A model generated the notes under the pieces. That model searched no databases. It was not told the DNA's origin and was given only the letters and a program-made list of their open reading frames with translations. DNA of 34,920 nucleotides from Pseudomonadota bacterium (GTDB lineage Bacteria; Pseudomonadota; Alphaproteobacteria; Rhizobiales; Devosiaceae). This document shows, piece after piece, positions 31,780 to 34,920 of the stretch; positions within the stretch are counted from its first letter, which is position 1, and each line of letters opens with the position of its first letter. The translations under genes were made by a program, and so were the position numbers. The DNA lies in NCBI GenBank assembly GCA_023430705.1, contig JAEYZJ010000047.1, forward strand, positions 1 through 34,920, given 5' to 3'.

Positions 31780-33210
31780 TTGGCCGATATCCTTACTCCC
31801 GACCTCTGCGTCATCGGAGCCGGATCCGGTGGCCTTGCGGTGGCCGAAATCGCCCGCGCCTATGGAGCCTCCGTCATCCTCGTCGAGAAGGGTCGGCTGG
31901 GCGGCAGTTCCCTCAACATCGGCGCCATTCCCGCCAAGGCCCTCGCCGCCGCGGGGGCGCACGCCCGCGCGATGCGCGATGGACCGGCCTTTGGCATCAC
32001 CGTCGATGAGCCCAGGGTCAACTTCCGCCGTGTCCACGACCACGTCGAGCAGGTCATCACCGCGCTCACGCCGCAGAGTTCGGCGGCCCGACTGGCCGCG
32101 CTCGGCGTCGAGGTCATCGAGGGGACGGCCCGCTTCGTTTCTCCAAAGGCGATAGCGGTCGGCGATACCGAGATTGCCGCGCGGCGCTTCGTCATCGCCA
32201 CGGGCTCCCGTCCTGTCGTTCCCCCTATCCCGGGGCTCGATGCCGTGCCGTACTTCACCCCCGACACGATACTCGACAACACCCGCAAGCTCACTCATCT
32301 CGTGGTGATCGGCGCCGGTGCCGTGGCCATCGAACTGGCGCAGGCCTATCGCCGGCTGGGCAGCGAGGTGACGGTGGTCGCCAACGGCGAGTTTCTCCCG
32401 GGCGTCGACCCCGAACTCGCTGCCGTCGCACTCGCCCGCCTCGCGGAGGAGGGTGTCCATCTCGAGCCGCATGCCACGGTAACCGCCATCCAGGCCCGCT
32501 CGATGGGCATCGGCGTCCTCGTGCGCACCGGCGAATCGGATCGGCTCCTTGATGCCTCGCATCTCCTCGTCGCCGGGGAGCGCATGCCCAATCTCGACGG
32601 CCTCGACCTCGACAAGGCCGGCATTCGCTTCGAGAAGGCTGGCCAGGGCCGCCTGCATCTCGGGCCGGACCTGCGCACCAGCAACGCCCGCGTCTACGCC
32701 GTCGGCGATGTTGCCGGCAGCCAGTCGGTAGCCTCGGCCACGCGCGACGCGCAGACCGTGGTGCGCCGGGCATTGCTCGGCATCCTCGCGCGGCCGGACC
32801 CTGTCGTGCCCCGGCTCGTCTCGACCGATCCGGGCATCGCCGAGGTGGGGCTCAACGAGGCCGCGGCCCGCCGGCGTCACGGCATCGGCTTTCGGGTCAC
32901 GCGTTGGGCCTTCGCCGACAACGACCATGCTCGCGCCACCCGCGAGACCTACGGCCTCGTCAAGCTGATCACCGACCGCCGTGGCCGGATCGTGGGCGCC
33001 GGCGTCGTCGGCCCCGGCGCGAGCGAACTTGTGGCGCTGTTCTCGCTTGCCATGTCGAACGGTATCCCGGCGGCCCGGCTGGCCGCCATGACGGTGCCAT
33101 ATCCCTCCTATGCCGAGATCGCCGTGCGGCTCGGCAGCGAGCTGCGGCGGCGCGAGGTCGGACATCCCCTCGCACGTGCCTGGATGTCCGTCGTCCGACT
33201 GCTCGGCTGA
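31780..33210 (+). CDS. Dihydrolipoamide dehydrogenase/mercuric reductase-like flavoprotein lacking the redox disulfide
   Basis: This is a 476-residue FAD/NAD(P)-dependent oxidoreductase of the class I disulfide-reductase fold. The FAD site GAGSGGLAVAEIA is at about 13-25, the NAD(P) site GAGAVAIELAQAY near 177-190, and the second FAD motif YAVGD near 306-310. The usual CLNxGC redox centre reads SLNIGA here: Ser44 and Ala49 replace the two cysteines. Only Cys10 remains in the whole protein. In the C-terminal dimer motif (PYPSYAE, 440-446) the catalytic His is Tyr441, as in mercuric reductases. The start is TTG with GGGGA upstream. It cannot work as a normal disulfide reductase; it may be an NAD(P)H:quinone or similar oxidoreductase. 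Confidence 0.85.
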   Translation: MADILTPDLCVIGAGSGGLAVAEIARAYGASVILVEKGRLGGSSLNIGAIPAKALAAAGAHARAMRDGPAFGITVDEPRVNFRRVHDHVEQVITALTPQSSAARLAALGVEVIEGTARFVSPKAIAVGDTEIAARRFVIATGSRPVVPPIPGLDAVPYFTPDTILDNTRKLTHLVVIGAGAVAIELAQAYRRLGSEVTVVANGEFLPGVDPELAAVALARLAEEGVHLEPHATVTAIQARSMGIGVLVRTGESDRLLDASHLLVAGERMPNLDGLDLDKAGIRFEKAGQGRLHLGPDLRTSNARVYAVGDVAGSQSVASATRDAQTVVRRALLGILARPDPVVPRLVSTDPGIAEVGLNEAAARRRHGIGFRVTRWAFADNDHARATRETYGLVKLITDRRGRIVGAGVVGPGASELVALFSLAMSNGIPAARLAAMTVPYPSYAEIAVRLGSELRRREVGHPLARAWMSVVRLLG

Positions 33211-33262
33211 TCTGTGCTCTTGCTGCTGGAAAAGCCCGGGTGTTCCGGATAAGCATCGGGCA

Positions 33263-34693
33263 ATGGCAAGACAGACCCGTGCGATGCCTGGTCCGTTCTC
33301 GGGCCTCTCGGTAAAGATCATCGCCACGCTCATCGTGGTGATCCTTGCGGTCGAAGTGGTGATCTATCTGCCGTCGGCCGCCAGCTTCCGGCAGAGCTGG
33401 CTCAACGACCGCCTGCGCGTCGGCATTGTCGCCGCCCGGGTCCTCGATGCCGTGCCGGACGCCATGAACCTGCCGCGCACGCTTACCGACCGGCTGCTGA
33501 ACTCCGCCGGGGCCATCGCCATCGTCTACCGGCGCGAGGGCCAGAGCCAGCTGATCGAACTCGATGACGCGGAGACTCCGCGCGAAGCCGTGACGGTGGA
33601 CCTGCGTCAGCGCGACCCTGCCTCGCTGATGCTGGGCACGCTCGACACGCTGCTCTTCGGCTCCAACCGGACGCTCCGCATCGTCGGAGAAGAGGACGGC
33701 CAGGCTGATCGCATCATCGAGGTCCTGATGCCCGAGGCGCCGCTGCGCGCCGACCTGCTGGTCTACTCGCGCAACCTGTTCTTCCTCTCGTTGATCCTCG
33801 CCATCATCACCTCGGCGGTACTCTATGTACTTGTCTCGCGCATCCTCATCGGCCCCATCAGGCGGCTGACTGCCAATCTGGTCGGCTTTTCCGCCCAGCC
33901 CGAGAATCCGGCCCTGATTCTCACCCCCACCTCCCGGCAGGACGAGATCGGCATCATGGAGCGCGAACTCGCCGCCATGGAGTCCGACATCTTCTCGATG
34001 CTGCGCCAGCGCCGGCACCTCGCCGACCTCGGCCTCGCCGTCGCCAAGATCAACCACGACCTGCGCAACACCCTGACTTCGGCGCAACTGCTGTCCGACC
34101 AGGTCGCCAACGTCGACGACCCCAAGGTGCAGCGCCTCGCCCCGCGCCTCGTGCAATCGATCGACAGGGCCATAGGATTCGCCCAGTCGGTGCTCGACTA
34201 TGGTCGCCAGAGCGCGACGCCGCCGCGGCCGATGCCTGTCGACCTGCACCTGTTGCTCGACGAGGCGGCCTTCAACGCGGGACTCGTCGGCCACCCGGCC
34301 ATCCGCTGGATCAACGGTGTGCCCGACGCGGTGACCATCTCGGCAGACCCGGACCAGTTCGCCCGCATCTTCGACAACCTGCTCAAGAATGCACGCGAGG
34401 CGCTCGAAGCCGCCGGCGGCCGGGTCGAATCCCCCTATGTCGAGATCACCTTCAGCGAAACCGACGAATGGCTGACTCTCACGGTCTCGGACAACGGCCC
34501 GGGCCTTCCGCCGCGGGCCCGCGAGAACCTCTTCGTCGCTTTCGAGGGCTCGGCCAAGGCGGGCGGCACGGGGCTCGGACTCGCCATTGCCCGCGAACTG
34601 ACGGAGGCGCATGGCGGCAAGCTCAGTTTCGTCGACCAGCCCGTCGGCACCCGTTTCGACGTCACACTGCCCCGTTCGATCCGCATCGCCTGA
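33263..34693 (+). CDS. Membrane sensor histidine kinase
   Basis: This 476-residue two-component kinase sits in the inner membrane. The first membrane segment is about 17-37 and the second 171-192, enclosing a periplasmic sensor domain of about 130 residues with no recognised motif. A HAMP linker follows (about 193-245). The dimerisation domain has the phosphoacceptor His265 in NHDLRN. The ATP-binding domain carries the N-box (DNLLKNAREAL, 371-381), the G1 box DNGPGL (410-415) and the G2 box GGTGLGLAIA (434-443). No response regulator is encoded nearby, so the partner is elsewhere. It follows the flavoprotein gene by 52 bases and may be co-transcribed. Confidence 0.93.
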   Translation: MARQTRAMPGPFSGLSVKIIATLIVVILAVEVVIYLPSAASFRQSWLNDRLRVGIVAARVLDAVPDAMNLPRTLTDRLLNSAGAIAIVYRREGQSQLIELDDAETPREAVTVDLRQRDPASLMLGTLDTLLFGSNRTLRIVGEEDGQADRIIEVLMPEAPLRADLLVYSRNLFFLSLILAIITSAVLYVLVSRILIGPIRRLTANLVGFSAQPENPALILTPTSRQDEIGIMERELAAMESDIFSMLRQRRHLADLGLAVAKINHDLRNTLTSAQLLSDQVANVDDPKVQRLAPRLVQSIDRAIGFAQSVLDYGRQSATPPRPMPVDLHLLLDEAAFNAGLVGHPAIRWINGVPDAVTISADPDQFARIFDNLLKNAREALEAAGGRVESPYVEITFSETDEWLTLTVSDNGPGLPPRARENLFVAFEGSAKAGGTGLGLAIARELTEAHGGKLSFVDQPVGTRFDVTLPRSIRIA

Positions 34694-34734
34694 TGCCCGT
34701 TGCCGGCTTTACAAAAAACCTCACCGCTAGGCGC

Positions 34735-34763
34735 TTGCAATGCCAGATTACCCAATGTATGGG
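34735..34763 (+). promoter_or_regulatory. Weak candidate promoter for tRNA-Arg
   Basis: TTGCAA followed after about 17 bases by TATGGG lies some 40 bases upstream of the tRNA. The -10 is poor, so this is tentative. Confidence 0.3.
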
Positions 34764-34798
34764 TCACGCCGTTCCGCCGGACACCCTCCGGCCGACAG

Positions 34799-34875
34799 GC
34801 GCCCGTAGCTCAGCTGGATAGAGCACCAGACTACGAATCTGGGGGTCAGGAGTTCGAATCTCTTCGGGCGCGCCA
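34799..34875 (+). tRNA. tRNA-Arg (anticodon ACG)
   Basis: This 77-base cloverleaf has acceptor arms GCGCCCG and CGGGCGC, a D-arm region with AGCTGGATA, and an anticodon stem CCAGA/TCTGG around CTACGAA. The anticodon is ACG at 34833-34835, which is expected to be edited to ICG and to read CGU, CGC and CGA. The T-loop TTCGAAT is present, and CCA is encoded at 34873-34875. A short T-run follows. Confidence 0.97.
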
Positions 34876-34920
34876 CGTTTTTCCGACATCTCCGTCGCTC
34901 GCTCCGGGCTTGCCTGCAGC

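Noticed and set aside
1..34920. CRISPR arrays, insertion sequences, prophage genes or plasmid origins
   Set aside because: No regularly spaced repeats, transposase or integrase motifs, or phage structural genes were found on either strand.
34876..34920. Start of another gene after tRNA-Arg
   Set aside because: Only 45 bases are visible, with no start codon and ribosome site that can be supported.

Overview
The window looks like a chromosomal core segment from a GC-rich alphaproteobacterium. It is most likely a member of the Hyphomicrobiales (Rhizobiales), and the gene styles are compatible with a Devosia-like lineage. This rests on remembered gene order and protein style, not on a database search. 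Supporting points are the Tad pilus genes, a DnaX without zinc cysteines, the ffs-dnaX-ybaB-recR block, the dapD-dapE and fmt-truA blocks, an rpmH-rnpA-yidC-engB run, and frequent GTG/TTG starts. There are no insertion sequences, phage genes or CRISPR arrays.

Layout. 1-4051: end of a Tad pilus operon, cpaF (cut by the window edge), tadB and tadC on +, a terminator, then a convergent tadD-like TPR lipoprotein. 4207-9361: an M17 aminopeptidase, a MarR-GNAT fusion, a GhrA-like 2-hydroxyacid dehydrogenase, a membrane-anchored cytochrome c with a long Ala/Pro/Thr tail, and prephenate dehydratase. 9374-13519: two small unknown proteins, the SRP RNA with its own promoter, dnaX-ybaB-recR, and a second acidic unknown protein. 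13585-20322: rmuC, then def, fmt and truA on +, facing dapD-dapE and two coupled paralogous membrane proteins on -. 20443-24771: a LOG-family protein, a HAD pyrimidine 5'-nucleotidase, a DHA2 drug-efflux permease and argB.

24915-28370 is the most accessory-looking stretch: an ECF sigma factor overlapping an RskA-type anti-sigma factor, a secreted fasciclin protein, a Tat-exported MsrB, and a GATase-like amidotransferase. It lies between argB and engB. The sigma/anti-sigma/fasciclin set resembles the mycobacterial SigK-RskA-MPT70/83 circuit and suggests a cell-envelope stress module with methionine-sulfoxide repair.

28381-31510 is the engB, yidC, rnpA, rpmH cluster on -, driven by a strong TTGACT-N17-TATACA promoter. 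31780-33210 encodes a dihydrolipoamide dehydrogenase/mercuric reductase-like flavoprotein in which both redox-active cysteines are replaced, followed by a histidine kinase with no regulator in view and tRNA-Arg(ACG). No gene-free stretch exceeds about 300 bases. The longest (22013-22302 and 31511-31779) hold divergent promoter regions, and no gene is seen in them.
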